Below, piece by piece: positions 55,181-63,934 of a stretch of 64,000 nucleotides of DNA (its first letter is position 1; every line of letters starts with the position of its first letter). The notes under the pieces were generated by a model. It saw nothing but the letters and a program-made list of their open reading frames with translations, had not been told where the DNA came from and searched no databases. The translations under genes were made by a program, and so were the position numbers. Origin of the DNA: Oscillatoriophycideae cyanobacterium NC_groundwater_1537_Pr4_S-0.65um_50_18. GTDB lineage: Bacteria > Cyanobacteriota > Cyanobacteriia > Elainellales > Elainellaceae. The DNA is taken from contig JACQYI010000006.1 in the NCBI GenBank assembly GCA_016208305.1, forward strand, positions 868,001 to 932,000, given 5' to 3'.

Positions 55181-56095
55181 GTGAGCATGGGCGTGCTAAG
55201 ACTTTTAACAAAATCGGATTATCTGCTGCGGGAAACGCTGCTGGGCTTGCGGCGAGGCGGCTGGATGAACTGGGCAGCCGTAAGCACTGTCACTGTACTG
55301 CTATTCCTGTTTGGCGTGAGCCTGCAAGCCTCTTGGCAGATGGAAGGCTTGCTGCATCAGTTTGGCAGCCAGCTCGAAATATCCGTGTATCTGGATACGG
55401 GTATCCAGGCAAAAGATTTGCAGCCGATTATGGCAGCCATGCCCGGTGTCACAGGGGTAACAGCCATCTCAAAAGAAGAATCTTGGACAAGCCTGATGCA
55501 CGAGATGGGGCTATCGGACATTGAAGGAGCGACAGAACAGTTGGATGGCAATCCGCTTGTAGATGAGCTGCGGGTCAAAGCGGCTGACTCAGACACTGTG
55601 CCCGTTTTGGCTACAAAGCTCAACCAAATTCAGGGCGTTGACCATGTGCAGTATGTCGATGAAGCCGTGAAGCGTCTGGCTCAGCTCAGCCGAGGGCTAA
55701 ACTGGGTCAGTATAGGCATGACGACTGTACTGAGTTTGACGGCGATCGCCGTTGTCACGACCACCATTCGGCTGATTGTCATGGCGCGGCGGCGCGAAAT
55801 TGAGGTAATGCAGCTCGTGGGAGCCACCACCACCTGGATTTATCTGCCGTTTATTTTGCAGGGTCTGGCCTTGGGGATCGTAGGGGCGATCGTGGCTTGG
55901 GGATTAATTACAGGGCTGCAAAAATTTATTCAAGACCTGCTGGCTCAGCAACCTGAGTTCATTCAGTTTCTCACAAACGGCATGCAGCTTTCGGCAAGCG
56001 AGAGTCTGCTGCTGCCTCTGGCACTGCTGGGTCTGGGGCTTTTTGTGGGGCTAATAGGTAGCTTATTTGCCGTACGCCGATTTACAACTCGGTGA
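55181..56095 (+). CDS. ftsX: cell division protein FtsX
   Basis: This 304-residue permease-like protein has one membrane helix at about 28-48 (VSTVTVLLFLFGVSLQAS), an extracytoplasmic domain (LEISVYLDTGIQAKDLQPIM to HVQYVDEAVKRLAQL), and three C-terminal helices (TVLSLTAIAVVTTTIRLIVM, IYLPFILQGLALGIVGAIVA, LLLPLALLGLGLFVGLIGSL). RRREIEVMQLVGATTTWI is the FtsX/MacB motif. FtsX works with the ATPase FtsE to activate peptidoglycan hydrolases. ftsE is not adjacent here. The start is GTG. Confidence 0.92.
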   Translation: MSMGVLRLLTKSDYLLRETLLGLRRGGWMNWAAVSTVTVLLFLFGVSLQASWQMEGLLHQFGSQLEISVYLDTGIQAKDLQPIMAAMPGVTGVTAISKEESWTSLMHEMGLSDIEGATEQLDGNPLVDELRVKAADSDTVPVLATKLNQIQGVDHVQYVDEAVKRLAQLSRGLNWVSIGMTTVLSLTAIAVVTTTIRLIVMARRREIEVMQLVGATTTWIYLPFILQGLALGIVGAIVAWGLITGLQKFIQDLLAQQPEFIQFLTNGMQLSASESLLLPLALLGLGLFVGLIGSLFAVRRFTTR

Positions 56096-56118
56096 AACAA
56101 AGCTTTGCGGCAATTTTC

Positions 56119-56153
56119 TTTGTTGTAGAGGCGCTCCGCGCCTCTACAACAAA
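56119..56153. repeat. perfect hairpin, constant-tip family, copy 3
   Basis: Arms 56119-56134 and 56138-56153 give 16 perfect pairs around TCC. The flank TAGTAAAGTGGCTACGG follows at 56159-56175, as in copy 2. It lies between the convergent ftsX and aat genes, so it may also serve as terminator. Confidence 0.75.
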
Positions 56154-56196
56154 ATTCTTAGTAAAGTGGCTACGGTTACACAGATCTGAGCGGCTG

Positions 56197-56787
56197 TTAC
56201 GGGCAAAAAATGCAGTTGCGGGAAAGTGCCTGTTTCAAGAGCCTGTCATACTCCCGTTTGCCGACGACATAAGCTCCAAATCGAGCTAAGTGAGGGTTCA
56301 TCATTTGGGCATCAAATAGGTGGAACTGACGCGATCGCAAATGGTCTACCAGCTTCACCATAGCGGCCTTAGAACCTTCGGGAATATTAAAAAACATCGA
56401 TTCGCCAATAAACGCTCCACCGATCGCGATCCCCAAAATGCCTCCAGCCAGCGCATTGCCTTGCCAGGTTTCAAAGCTATGGGCATAGCCTGCTTGGTGC
56501 AACTGCCAATAGAGTTCTTTCAGATCTGCCGAAATCCAAGTGACATCGCGATCGGCACAGCCTTCTACCACTGCACCAAAATCTCGATTGATGGCGACGG
56601 TGAAGCGATTCTGATTGAGGACGCGCCGCAGCGAGGTCGGGTAGCGAAAGCGATCGTCGAGGGGAATCAAGGTTCGCTCGCGGCTCGAATACCAACCCAG
56701 ATTTTTGCCATCGTCATCGGCCATCAAAAACAAGCCTTGAGCGTAGCCATTGAGGATGGTAGGAATGTCGTACTGAGTCTGAGTCAC
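56197..56787 (-). CDS. aat: leucyl/phenylalanyl-tRNA-protein transferase
   Basis: This 196-residue enzyme adds Leu or Phe to N-terminal Arg/Lys of proteins, marking them for ClpS/ClpAP degradation (N-end rule). Signatures: [79 protein letters not shown] and [20 protein letters not shown]. It is shorter at the N terminus than the E. coli enzyme, as is common in cyanobacteria. The start is ATG or the equivalent at 56787. Confidence 0.93.
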   Translation of the reverse strand: MTQTQYDIPTILNGYAQGLFLMADDDGKNLGWYSSRERTLIPLDDRFRYPTSLRRVLNQNRFTVAINRDFGAVVEGCADRDVTWISADLKELYWQLHQAGYAHSFETWQGNALAGGILGIAIGGAFIGESMFFNIPEGSKAAMVKLVDHLRSRQFHLFDAQMMNPHLARFGAYVVGKREYDRLLKQALSRNCIFCP

Positions 56788-57065
56788 AGAGCCGCTAAAT
56801 CCTTATATCAGTTGGTTTAAAACCTAGACTTCATGAATTTCGAGGGCATTGATTAATCTGGCTATGCAATTTATTTTGAGAGGCAAATTAAACAATGCCC
56901 GAATACAGCTTTAGAAGTCGTTAGGTTGGGCGGCTTGATGTCGGGCAATCTAACGATATTCTATAAAGAAATAGGGAAAGAAATAGGGCTGGCGGTGTTT
57001 AGCAAGCTCGCGGATGCACCTACAGGCGATCGACCCAAAATCCTCTGCGTTTGGAGAAAGGTTTC

Positions 57066-57398
57066 ATGGCTGAACCCATCCAGTCTATTACGCTGCCCCC
57101 TGTCCGTGATCCCCAGCAAGAGGGTGAGTGGCTCAGGGCGACTCTACAGCGCTGGCTCGACGAAGAATTTCCTCCAGAGGCCGTCAATCAGACCATTGCC
57201 GTTCGAGCCTCGCAGGTCTTTGTGCGGCAGCGGATGGAAGGCGAAAACGATTTGTCTTCTCTGGTGTTGGCACTCATTGTCGAAATGCAGAACTTCGATT
57301 TTTCCAAAAGTTTCTACAGCGAGTTTGCCGTTGCCAATGCCGTCAGCGATCTACTACTAGATAGTTTGGGGATCGATCGCTGCTGTGGGCAGGCATAA
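57066..57398 (+). CDS. conserved cyanobacterial hypothetical protein
   Basis: The 110-residue form begins MAEPIQSITLPPVRDPQQEG at ATG 57066, with GAGAAAGG eight bases upstream; the longer frame from 57051 is less likely. It has EWLRATLQRWLDEEFPPEAV, RASQVFVRQRMEGENDLSSL and FSKSFYSEFAVANAVSDLLL, ending SLGIDRCCGQA. I recall close relatives across cyanobacteria but no function. It is helical and soluble. It lies upstream of the SphR/SphS-like pair with a 160-bp gap. Confidence 0.72.
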   Translation: MAEPIQSITLPPVRDPQQEGEWLRATLQRWLDEEFPPEAVNQTIAVRASQVFVRQRMEGENDLSSLVLALIVEMQNFDFSKSFYSEFAVANAVSDLLLDSLGIDRCCGQA

Positions 57399-57560
57399 TC
57401 GGCATGACAGGCATATATTATTTTGCGGCTGAATGAATTTAATACTCAGCCTTGTTTTGTATAGCCCTTAACAAAATTTCTGTTTTTTGTATCCTCTCGG
57501 ACAGAAATAATTAGAATTCCTTATTTTTTTTACGAAGGTGGCCAATTCTATTCTGATAAG

Positions 57561-58370
57561 ATGACGGTGAAGCGCTGCAACGTAGTTGATCTATATGGCA
57601 CTTATATGGCACTAACACTCACACCAGACGCGATAAAACTTCAGAGAGAGGTAAGGTTAGGGCGCGTTCTAGTGGTTGAGGACGAAGAACTGATTCGAGA
57701 AACGATCGCTCTGGCGCTGGTTGAAGAAGGCTATGAAGTGGTGGCAGCTGAAGACGGACGTAAGGGCCTGAGCTTGGTTTGCAAGTCTGCTGACTCTGCC
57801 TATGCCGTAGATACATTGCCCTTCGATCTGATCATTCTCGATTTGATGCTGCCCTACGTCAACGGCTTAGATTTGTGCCGTCTTGTGCGGCATGAGGGCA
57901 ACAGCGTCCCCATTTTGATGCTGAGCGCCAAAGGCAGTGAAACCGATCGCGTGGTGGGTCTGGAGGTCGGAGCGGATGACTACCTGACCAAACCTTTTGG
58001 TATGCGAGAATTGGTAGCTCGGTGTCGTGCCCTCATGCGCCGCCATCGCCATACGCAGCTACAGACTCAAGAATCAAGCTTGCGCTTCCAAGACATCATG
58101 CTGTACCCGCAAGAATGCCGAGTCACGGTACGCAACGAAGAGATTAACCTCTCACCCAAAGAGTTCCGAATTTTAGAGCTTTTCATGTCTCACCCTCGTC
58201 GGGTTTGGTCACGAGAGCAGCTAATTGAGCGCATCTGGGGGCCTGACTTTATGGGCGACAGCAAGACAGTAGATGTTCATATCCGTTGGCTACGCGAAAA
58301 ATTAGAAAGCGATCCCAGCCGTCCTGAATATTTGCTCACGGTTCGGGGGTTTGGCTACCGCTTTGGCTAA
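57561..58370 (+). CDS. sphR: OmpR/PhoB-type response regulator, SphR-like
   Basis: This protein is 269 residues; ATG 57606 (MALTLTPDAIKLQREV) is a likely alternative start. The receiver domain has RVLVVEDEELIRETIALALV, the phospho-acceptor Asp in FDLIILDLMLPYVNG, the Ser in ILMLSAKGSETDR, and Lys in ADDYLTKPFGMRELV. The winged-helix domain has VRNEEINLSPKEFRILELFM and TVDVHIRWLREKLESDP. The neighbouring SphS-like kinase suggests the phosphate-starvation system. The 12-residue insert (CKSADSAYAVDTLPF) is unusual but does not touch the active site. Confidence 0.82.
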   Translation: MTVKRCNVVDLYGTYMALTLTPDAIKLQREVRLGRVLVVEDEELIRETIALALVEEGYEVVAAEDGRKGLSLVCKSADSAYAVDTLPFDLIILDLMLPYVNGLDLCRLVRHEGNSVPILMLSAKGSETDRVVGLEVGADDYLTKPFGMRELVARCRALMRRHRHTQLQTQESSLRFQDIMLYPQECRVTVRNEEINLSPKEFRILELFMSHPRRVWSREQLIERIWGPDFMGDSKTVDVHIRWLREKLESDPSRPEYLLTVRGFGYRFG

Positions 58371-58548
58371 GGCTCCGCTGCAAATTCGGTAAACCGCAAA
58401 TCATTTTTTGCCCTGTGGCAGATGCCGCAAAAACCCAAAAGGTCATGCGTTAGGCAATACTGACCATTCAGATTGACTTGCTGTAGAGTAAGGGATAGCT
58501 GACTGTATGAAGCCATACTGCTAGTTATTCCTCTGCTCTGTTTTAGCT

Positions 58549-59937
58549 GTGGCAATTCTTGAATTTCTCTTAGGGTTAGGCATTGGGTTATTGCTGCTTT
58601 GGTGGCAGCGATCGCGCTCTGATGCCCGGTTGGAGAATCTTGCCCGTAAGCTGAGACCCGATGTTATCGACTCTCCCTTCTCCTCTACCTCACAGCTGGC
58701 GTTAGCGATCGGCCATCAACAAAAAGCCCAGCAGCAGCTTGAGCAACAGATTGAAACCTATCGTCAAGTGATTCAGCTAGCTCCTGCCGCCTACCTGCAA
58801 GTCGATGATGAAAATCGATTTATTTGGTGCAATCAGCAGGCGCAAGTCATGCTGGGCATCACGCCAGACATCTATCCCGCTAAGCCTAGGCTTTTGCTAG
58901 AGCTAGTCCGCTCCTACGAGCTAGATGAGTTAATTGAGCAGACCCGCAACACGGGTAAGCTCTGCCAAAGCGAATGGATCTTTTATCCGGCAAGCGCCGA
59001 TCCTTTGAATCTTTGTGTTCAGGAATCTTGTGCTTTGCGCGGTCACGGCATCCCGCTTCGAGAAAACCAGATTGGCATTTTTCTAGAAAATCGCCAGGAA
59101 GCCATGAATATCATGGAGCAGCACGATCGCTGGGCTTCCGACTTGGCACATGAATTGAAAACGCCTTTAACCTCCATTCGGCTAGTGGCTGAAACGCTGC
59201 AATCTCGGCTAGAGGCACCCCTTAAGGGCTGGGTCGATCGCTTGATTAACGAAACTGTGCGTCTCAGCAATTTAGTCGAAGACCTGCTAGACCTGAGCCG
59301 AATTGAGCGCGGCTCGCCCTCGCCTCTCCAGCTCAAACCCACTGACTTAATCGGATTAATCTACTCGGTTTGGAATAGCCTAGAGCCACTCGCTCGCGAA
59401 AAACAGGTAAGCCTAGAGTATTTGGGTCCTGATCAGCTCATAGTGGCGCTTGATCAACCCCGGTTTCACCGTTTATTGGTTAACCTGCTAGATAACAGCA
59501 TTAAGTACAGCCCTCCCCATCACCCCATTCGGGTAGCCGTTAGCTTGCAGCCTTCGCGCTCCGAAGCCGCTGAGGAGCAAGACTATAGCCATCTCATCAC
59601 CCCAGAAACTCAGACCAGCCTGTATCTAGATGTGATTGACTATGGCTCAGGATTTCCAGAGAAAGCGCTGCCCCATGTATTTGAGCGATTTTATCGGGCA
59701 GATCCTTCCCGCGCACGGCTGTCTGTTCCATCGGTGGGCGTTATTGCAAAAACGGTTTTAAGCAATTGGAGCCAATCCTCCAATGGGGCTGAGGGGCAAA
59801 GCCAAGGAGGCAGCGGTCTAGGGTTGGCGATCGCCCGTCAAATTGTGGAAGCGCATCAAGGCTCGATCCAAGCGAGCAACCATCCCGAAACCGGAGGCGC
59901 ATGGTTGCAGGTGCAGCTTCCCTACAATGTTTCCTAA
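58549..59937 (+). CDS. sphS: sensor histidine kinase, SphS-like
   Basis: This 462-residue kinase has a single short hydrophobic N terminus (AILEFLLGLGIGLLLLWWQR), an extended coiled region, and a PAS domain (YRQVIQLAPAAYLQVDDENR to GIFLENRQEAMNIME). The HisKA motif is WASDLAHELKTPLTSIRLVA. The catalytic domain has NLLDNSIKYSPPHHP (N), DYGSGFPEKALPHVFERFY (G1/F) and GGSGLGLAIARQIVEAHQGS (G2). SphS senses phosphate limitation with SphU/PstS in cyanobacteria. Assignment rests on overall layout and the adjacent regulator. The gap to the regulator is 178 bp. Confidence 0.82.
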   Translation: MAILEFLLGLGIGLLLLWWQRSRSDARLENLARKLRPDVIDSPFSSTSQLALAIGHQQKAQQQLEQQIETYRQVIQLAPAAYLQVDDENRFIWCNQQAQVMLGITPDIYPAKPRLLLELVRSYELDELIEQTRNTGKLCQSEWIFYPASADPLNLCVQESCALRGHGIPLRENQIGIFLENRQEAMNIMEQHDRWASDLAHELKTPLTSIRLVAETLQSRLEAPLKGWVDRLINETVRLSNLVEDLLDLSRIERGSPSPLQLKPTDLIGLIYSVWNSLEPLAREKQVSLEYLGPDQLIVALDQPRFHRLLVNLLDNSIKYSPPHHPIRVAVSLQPSRSEAAEEQDYSHLITPETQTSLYLDVIDYGSGFPEKALPHVFERFYRADPSRARLSVPSVGVIAKTVLSNWSQSSNGAEGQSQGGSGLGLAIARQIVEAHQGSIQASNHPETGGAWLQVQLPYNVS

Positions 59938-60050
59938 AGCCTTTTTTGAGTCAATCCTTTTCTCTAGTCAAGCTTTTTTCAGTATCGGCCTCATCCTCTG
60001 CCCAGACCCACTCTGTCCAGACTCACCTCACCGACCAAGCCTTGCACACT

Positions 60051-60938
60051 ATGACTGAACGCTTGCAAAAGATCCTTTCCCAATGGGGAATTGCCTCCCG
60101 TCGTCAGGCCGAGCAGATGATTACAGAGGGAAGAGTGCGCCTCAATGGAGCCATCGGACAATTAGGGCAGAGGGCTGATCCGGCGATCGACCAAATTGAG
60201 GTCGATGGTCAACCGTTGCAGCAGCGCGATCGTCCCCAACGGCTCTATTTATTGGTGAATAAACCTGTAGGGGTGGTTTCTACCTGCCATGATCCGCAAG
60301 GGCGATCGACAGTTCTTGCCCTGCTGCCTGAAGCAATGCGGCAAGATACCGGGCTTCATCCTGTTGGGCGGCTCGATGTCATGTCTACAGGAGCATTGCT
60401 GCTAACCAACGACGGTGAAGTGACAGCCTGTTTTACCCATCCGCGCCACCAAATCACGAAGGTTTACCAGGCATGGGTCGAAGGTTCTCCCTCACCTGAG
60501 GTGTTGCAGCAGTGGCGGCAGGGCGTCTGGCTAGACGATCGGCTGACGCTGCCCGCCGAAGTCAGAGTTCTGGATGTTAAAGCCAGATCGGGGCAGCAAA
60601 ATTTGCAGACTGGCCTAAAGCAAACTAGCTTAGAGATAGTGCTGCGTGAAGGAAGAAATCGTCAAATTCGTCGCGTTGCCGAGCAATTGGGTCATCCGAT
60701 AATTCGGCTCCATCGAGTGGCGATCGGGGCAATAAACCTGGGACAATTACCAAGCGGCAAATATCGCCTTTTGACAAAGGCAGAGATCGAGTACCTGCGG
60801 ACTCAGCAAGCTCGTTCAGGCATTCAGGCTCCAGATATCCAGGCTCTAGGTATTCAAACTTCAGATATTCAAACTTCAGACATTCAGATTCCAGAGAGCG
60901 GCAAGCGTGTGAAAGTGAAGGCAAACCATTATGACTAG
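60051..60938 (+). CDS. rRNA pseudouridine synthase (RsuA/RluB family)
   Basis: The ATG at 60051 (MTERLQKILSQWGIASRRQA) is the real start; the longer frame from 59901 overlaps the kinase gene and has no homologous look. The protein (295 residues) has an N-terminal S4 RNA-binding domain (SRRQAEQMITEGRVRLNG) and a catalytic domain with LYLLVNKPVGVVSTCHDPQG, PVGRLDVMSTGALLLTNDGE (catalytic Asp) and LREGRNRQIRRVAEQLGHPI. It isomerises uridine in 16S or 23S rRNA. Five 15-bp repeats (60822-60896) add an IQxxD-rich tail. Confidence 0.92.
   Translation: MTERLQKILSQWGIASRRQAEQMITEGRVRLNGAIGQLGQRADPAIDQIEVDGQPLQQRDRPQRLYLLVNKPVGVVSTCHDPQGRSTVLALLPEAMRQDTGLHPVGRLDVMSTGALLLTNDGEVTACFTHPRHQITKVYQAWVEGSPSPEVLQQWRQGVWLDDRLTLPAEVRVLDVKARSGQQNLQTGLKQTSLEIVLREGRNRQIRRVAEQLGHPIIRLHRVAIGAINLGQLPSGKYRLLTKAEIEYLRTQQARSGIQAPDIQALGIQTSDIQTSDIQIPESGKRVKVKANHYD
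60822..60896. repeat. five 15-bp tandem repeats at the 3' end of the pseudouridine synthase gene
   Basis: Units of the type ATTCAAACTTCAGAT repeat five times in frame, encoding IQAPD-IQALG-IQTSD-IQTSD-IQIPE. Two middle copies are nearly identical. The tail lies outside the catalytic domain. Confidence 0.9.
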
Positions 60939-61845
60939 AGAAACAATTCTCACCCAACAGGAGCAAGTCCATCGCCTGATGCAAATTGGAGCCTATTTGC
61001 GCCAAGTGCGAGAAGATCACGCGCTGTCTCTTGAAGAAGTCGCTGCCAGAACTCTGATTCAACCTCGGCTGCTGCGAGCGATCGAAGCGGGTGCGCTTCA
61101 TCAACTCCCAGAAGCAGTCTATATTCAGGGCTTTATCAAACGCTATGCCGATAGCTTGGGGCTAGATGGCACAGATTGTGCAGAGGCTTTCCCAGCAGAA
61201 AAAGTGCTGCGTATTCCTCAAGACTCCTGGAAAGATAGCCCTGCGGCTCAGTTGCGACCGCTGCATCTCTATGTTGCCTATGTGGCGCTCATCATGGCTT
61301 CTGTGAGTCTCCTGTCTTTCATTGTGGGGCGATCGGCTCCAGGAACAATCAATCTGCCCACTTCTCGAACGGGAACCGGACAGACACAGATTGGACAAGC
61401 GCAGTCTGGGCAGTCTGGGCAAGTTCAGGCCGCACAACAGCCTGCAAGCGGCAGCCCAAATCAAGCGACGATCGGGCTATCCAGTTTGGCTCAAACTACT
61501 GCGGCACGTCCCCCCGCAACCAATAAGCCTGTCCAGGTTGACATGAAGCTCACGGCTCAATCTTGGATCGAGGTGGAGGTCGATGGAGAAGTGAAGCTCG
61601 CCGAGGTGTTGCCAGAAGGCACAGAGCGCACTTGGGCTGCAAATAATCAATTGCGAATTCGGGCGGGCAACGCTGGAGGCGTTATGGTGGCCTATAACGG
61701 CGAACAGGCCAAGCCTATGGGTCAGCCAGGTGCCGTTGAGGAGAAAACTTTTGCGCCAGGGCAGAGTGCAGCAAGCTTGCCTCAGTCAGGCTCTGAAATA
61801 GGCTCTGAGTCAGGCTCTGAGTCAGGTGAGCCGACCCAGCAGTAA
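60931..61845 (+). CDS. RodZ-like helix-turn-helix membrane protein
   Basis: This 304-residue protein overlaps the previous gene by 8 bp (ATG 60931). A cytoplasmic HTH (IGAYLRQVREDHALSLEEVA, ARTLIQPRLLRAIEAGALHQ, LPEAVYIQGFIKRYADSLGL) is followed by one membrane helix (LYVAYVALIMASVSLLSFIV) and a Gln/Gly-rich linker. A C-terminal DUF4115-type beta domain follows (MKLTAQSWIEVEVDGEVKLA, EGTERTWAANNQLRIRAGNA). RodZ links MreB to the envelope and helps set cell shape. The very end (SESGSESGE) is repetitive. Confidence 0.85.
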   Translation: MTRETILTQQEQVHRLMQIGAYLRQVREDHALSLEEVAARTLIQPRLLRAIEAGALHQLPEAVYIQGFIKRYADSLGLDGTDCAEAFPAEKVLRIPQDSWKDSPAAQLRPLHLYVAYVALIMASVSLLSFIVGRSAPGTINLPTSRTGTGQTQIGQAQSGQSGQVQAAQQPASGSPNQATIGLSSLAQTTAARPPATNKPVQVDMKLTAQSWIEVEVDGEVKLAEVLPEGTERTWAANNQLRIRAGNAGGVMVAYNGEQAKPMGQPGAVEEKTFAPGQSAASLPQSGSEIGSESGSESGEPTQQ

Positions 61846-61875
61846 CGTGCAGTAAACCCTCTAGAGGCTACCCCT

Positions 61876-62196
61876 ATGTTAAAGACTCTCAACGCATGGC
61901 TACATCGTCATCCTGAAAATATGAAGGCGAACGTCGAAATTTACACTTGGCAAACCTGCCCCTACTGCATTCGTGCCAAAATTCTGCTGCGATGGAAAGG
62001 GGTACAGTTTACAGAATATAAAATTGACGGCAATGGTGCAGCCCGCGTCAAGATGGCAGAACGCGCAAACGGACGGCGATCGATGCCCCAAATCTTTGTC
62101 AACAACCAACACATTGGTGGCTGTGATGATCTCTATGCGCTCGATCGCGAGGGGCAGCTCGACAAATTGTTAATGGAAGCTCAGCCTGTAGGCTAG
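61876..62196 (+). CDS. grxC: glutaredoxin 3 (GrxC type)
   Basis: ATG 61876 gives 106 residues; ATG 61921 (MKANVEIYTWQTCPYCIRAK) gives a 91-residue form closer to family length. The redox motif is CPYC, followed by ILLRWKGVQFTEYKIDG, the cis-Pro in RRSMPQIFVNNQHIGGCDDL and the GSH-binding GGCDD. It reduces disulfides and mixed glutathione disulfides. It lies 30 bp after the RodZ-like gene. Confidence 0.93.
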   Translation: MLKTLNAWLHRHPENMKANVEIYTWQTCPYCIRAKILLRWKGVQFTEYKIDGNGAARVKMAERANGRRSMPQIFVNNQHIGGCDDLYALDREGQLDKLLMEAQPVG

Positions 62197-62238
62197 CCCC
62201 CCAATAAAAATCACGTCCCACCCAGCGCTGCCGCATGG

Positions 62239-62288
62239 CTCAATCACTCTGAATATCCCACCCCCGTTACTCAATCACCCTGAATATC
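62239..62288. repeat. 19-bp direct repeat before tadA
   Basis: CTCAATCACTCTGAATATC (62239-62257) recurs with one change at 62270-62288, an offset of 31 bp. The second copy runs into the frame leading to the tadA ATG. Confidence 0.8.
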
Positions 62289-62305
62289 TGCGACATTACC
62301 GCTGG

Positions 62306-62749
62306 ATGAGTCGCGCGATCGCATTGGCTCAGGCAGCAGGCGAAGCCGGAGAGGTGCCAGTTGGGGCAGTGGTCGTGAACGTCAGCGGTGAACTGATTGC
62401 TGAAGCCGAAAACCGCCGAGAGCGTGACCATGATCCCACAGCTCATGCCGAAATTATGGCCTTACGTCAGGCAGGGCAGGCATTATCCACTTGGCGATTA
62501 GAGCAATGCACGCTTTATGTCACGCTAGAGCCTTGTCCGATGTGCAGTGGAGCGATCGTTCAATCTCGGATAGGGTTACTCGTCTATGGCGCAGATGATC
62601 CCAAAACTGGGGCAATTCGTACTGTGATGAATTTGCCAGACAGCGCTGCTTCTAATCACCGCATTGCCGTACTGGGCGGGATTTTGGAAGAACCCTGTCG
62701 GCAGCAGTTAAAAGCCTGGTTTTTGCAGCGACGACAAGCCACTGAATAG
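62306..62749 (+). CDS. tadA: tRNA adenosine(34) deaminase TadA
   Basis: This protein (147 residues from ATG 62306) deaminates A34 to inosine in tRNA-Arg(ACG). Zinc and catalytic motifs are HAEIMALRQAG (HAE) and LEPCPMCSGAIVQSR (PCxxC). The frame is open upstream, and its codons read NHPEYLRHYRW just before MSRAIALAQAAGEAGEVPVG. This resembles the H-x-x-W-M start I expect in TadA, so the protein may begin earlier at a non-standard codon; there is no in-frame ATG, GTG or TTG there. It lies 110 bp after the glutaredoxin gene. Confidence 0.93.
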   Translation: MSRAIALAQAAGEAGEVPVGAVVVNVSGELIAEAENRRERDHDPTAHAEIMALRQAGQALSTWRLEQCTLYVTLEPCPMCSGAIVQSRIGLLVYGADDPKTGAIRTVMNLPDSAASNHRIAVLGGILEEPCRQQLKAWFLQRRQATE

Positions 62750-63035
62750 ACAGCACTAGAACTGTCCTCTGGCGGATAGGCATATTGCAGAAAGCCCTTA
62801 TTGTTGTACGTAGGTGTAGAGGTTGGGACGTCGAAGCGCCAGATAGGCGGGACGTTAGAATTTTGCCAACCGTCGTATTTGATTGGCTGTAGCTTGGCTA
62901 TTGTCCTGCAATATTAAGCTTGCACAACAAGCTTTAGAGGGTGTAGCTGCGCGTAATTCTGGCGCGATCGTGATTGGTGCTCCTGATTTACTTTAGATAT
63001 TCTCCCCTTGTAAGTATTTTTCACATCGAGCGTTT

Positions 63036-63887
63036 ATGGTTTTGCTGAGTCCTTGGAAGAGTCATCCCCTGTCTGACCTACTGCGATCGCGCCCACCTGC
63101 GCCATTGGCTAAGCTGGCTATTGAAACTGAGGCTAATGCTGCGGCTGAGGTTCAGCCTGCCCCGTCCCTTGACGAATCGAGCAGTCCTGCTATCTGTCAA
63201 CCTGTTGAGCCACAGATTATTGAGCCACAGATTACGGCCATCAACTCTCGTGTTTCATCCTGGCTGACGCCGATCGCCTATGGGTTAGGTGCAGTGGTAC
63301 TGCCGACTTACTTCCGTATCCAGGTGACAGGGCAAGAAAACCTGCCACAGGAAGGGGCGGTCATTCTGGCTCCGACCCATCGGGCGCGATGGGACTCTTT
63401 GCTGGTTCCCTATGCGGTGGGGCGATTTGTCACCGGACGCGATCTGCGGTTTATGGTGTCAGCCAACGAAATGGCAGGATTTCAAGGCTGGCTGATCCAG
63501 CGCTTGGGCGGTTTTCCGGTTAATCCTCGTCGTCCGGCGATCGCCAGCCTTCGCTACGGGGTAGAGATCCTGCAAAATCGAGAAATGCTGGTGATTTATC
63601 CAGAAGGCAACATCTTTCGCGACCAAAAATTGCGCTCCTTAAAGCCTGGTTTGGCACGGATGGCGCTTCAGGCAGAGGCCAGCAAGCCTGACCTAGGCAT
63701 TAAAGTTGTGCCGATTCACCTAGAGTACAGTCAGCCTTTTCCCAAGTGGGGTTGCAAGGTGAATATTGCGATCGGTAAGCCGCTAGAAGTGCAATCCTAT
63801 CGGCAAGGATCGGTCAAGCAAAGCGCTCAGCACCTCACAGAGGATTTGGAGACTGCCCTGCGGCAGCTTGGCGGGCAGCCTGTCTGA
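63036..63887 (+). CDS. plsC: 1-acyl-sn-glycerol-3-phosphate acyltransferase
   Basis: This 283-residue lysophosphatidate acyltransferase makes phosphatidate for membrane lipids. After a Pro/Glu-rich N-terminal 75 residues (with an EPQI repeat) come GAVVLPTYFRIQVTGQENLP, the catalytic HRARWD (HX4D, about residue 110), GWLIQRLGGFPVNPRRPA and LVIYPEGNIFRD (EG-type motif). The long low-complexity N terminus is unusual for PlsC. The start is ATG. The 286-bp gap upstream contains no gene called here. Confidence 0.88.
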   Translation: MVLLSPWKSHPLSDLLRSRPPAPLAKLAIETEANAAAEVQPAPSLDESSSPAICQPVEPQIIEPQITAINSRVSSWLTPIAYGLGAVVLPTYFRIQVTGQENLPQEGAVILAPTHRARWDSLLVPYAVGRFVTGRDLRFMVSANEMAGFQGWLIQRLGGFPVNPRRPAIASLRYGVEILQNREMLVIYPEGNIFRDQKLRSLKPGLARMALQAEASKPDLGIKVVPIHLEYSQPFPKWGCKVNIAIGKPLEVQSYRQGSVKQSAQHLTEDLETALRQLGGQPV

Positions 63888-63907
63888 GGGCTGTTAGGGC
63901 GTGATCT

Positions 63908-63934
63908 GGGTGGCGCGCTTCGCGCGTCATTCAA
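63908..63934. repeat. decayed hairpin, constant-tip family, copy 4
   Basis: GGGTGGCGCGCTTCGCGCG (63909-63927) is identical to part of copy 2 at 10427-10445. The right arm has drifted (GTCATTCA), leaving G-U pairs. It follows plsC by about 20 bp. Confidence 0.65.

Noticed and set aside
57420-57560. Possible Pho box upstream of the sphR-like gene
   Set aside because: One CTTAACA match exists, but the required direct repeats with fixed 3-nt spacing are not convincing.
62880-62996. Short open frame ending ARNSGAIVIGAPDLL before plsC
   Set aside because: It looks vaguely like a protein tail, but a stop lies just upstream and there is no start; too short to call a pseudogene.
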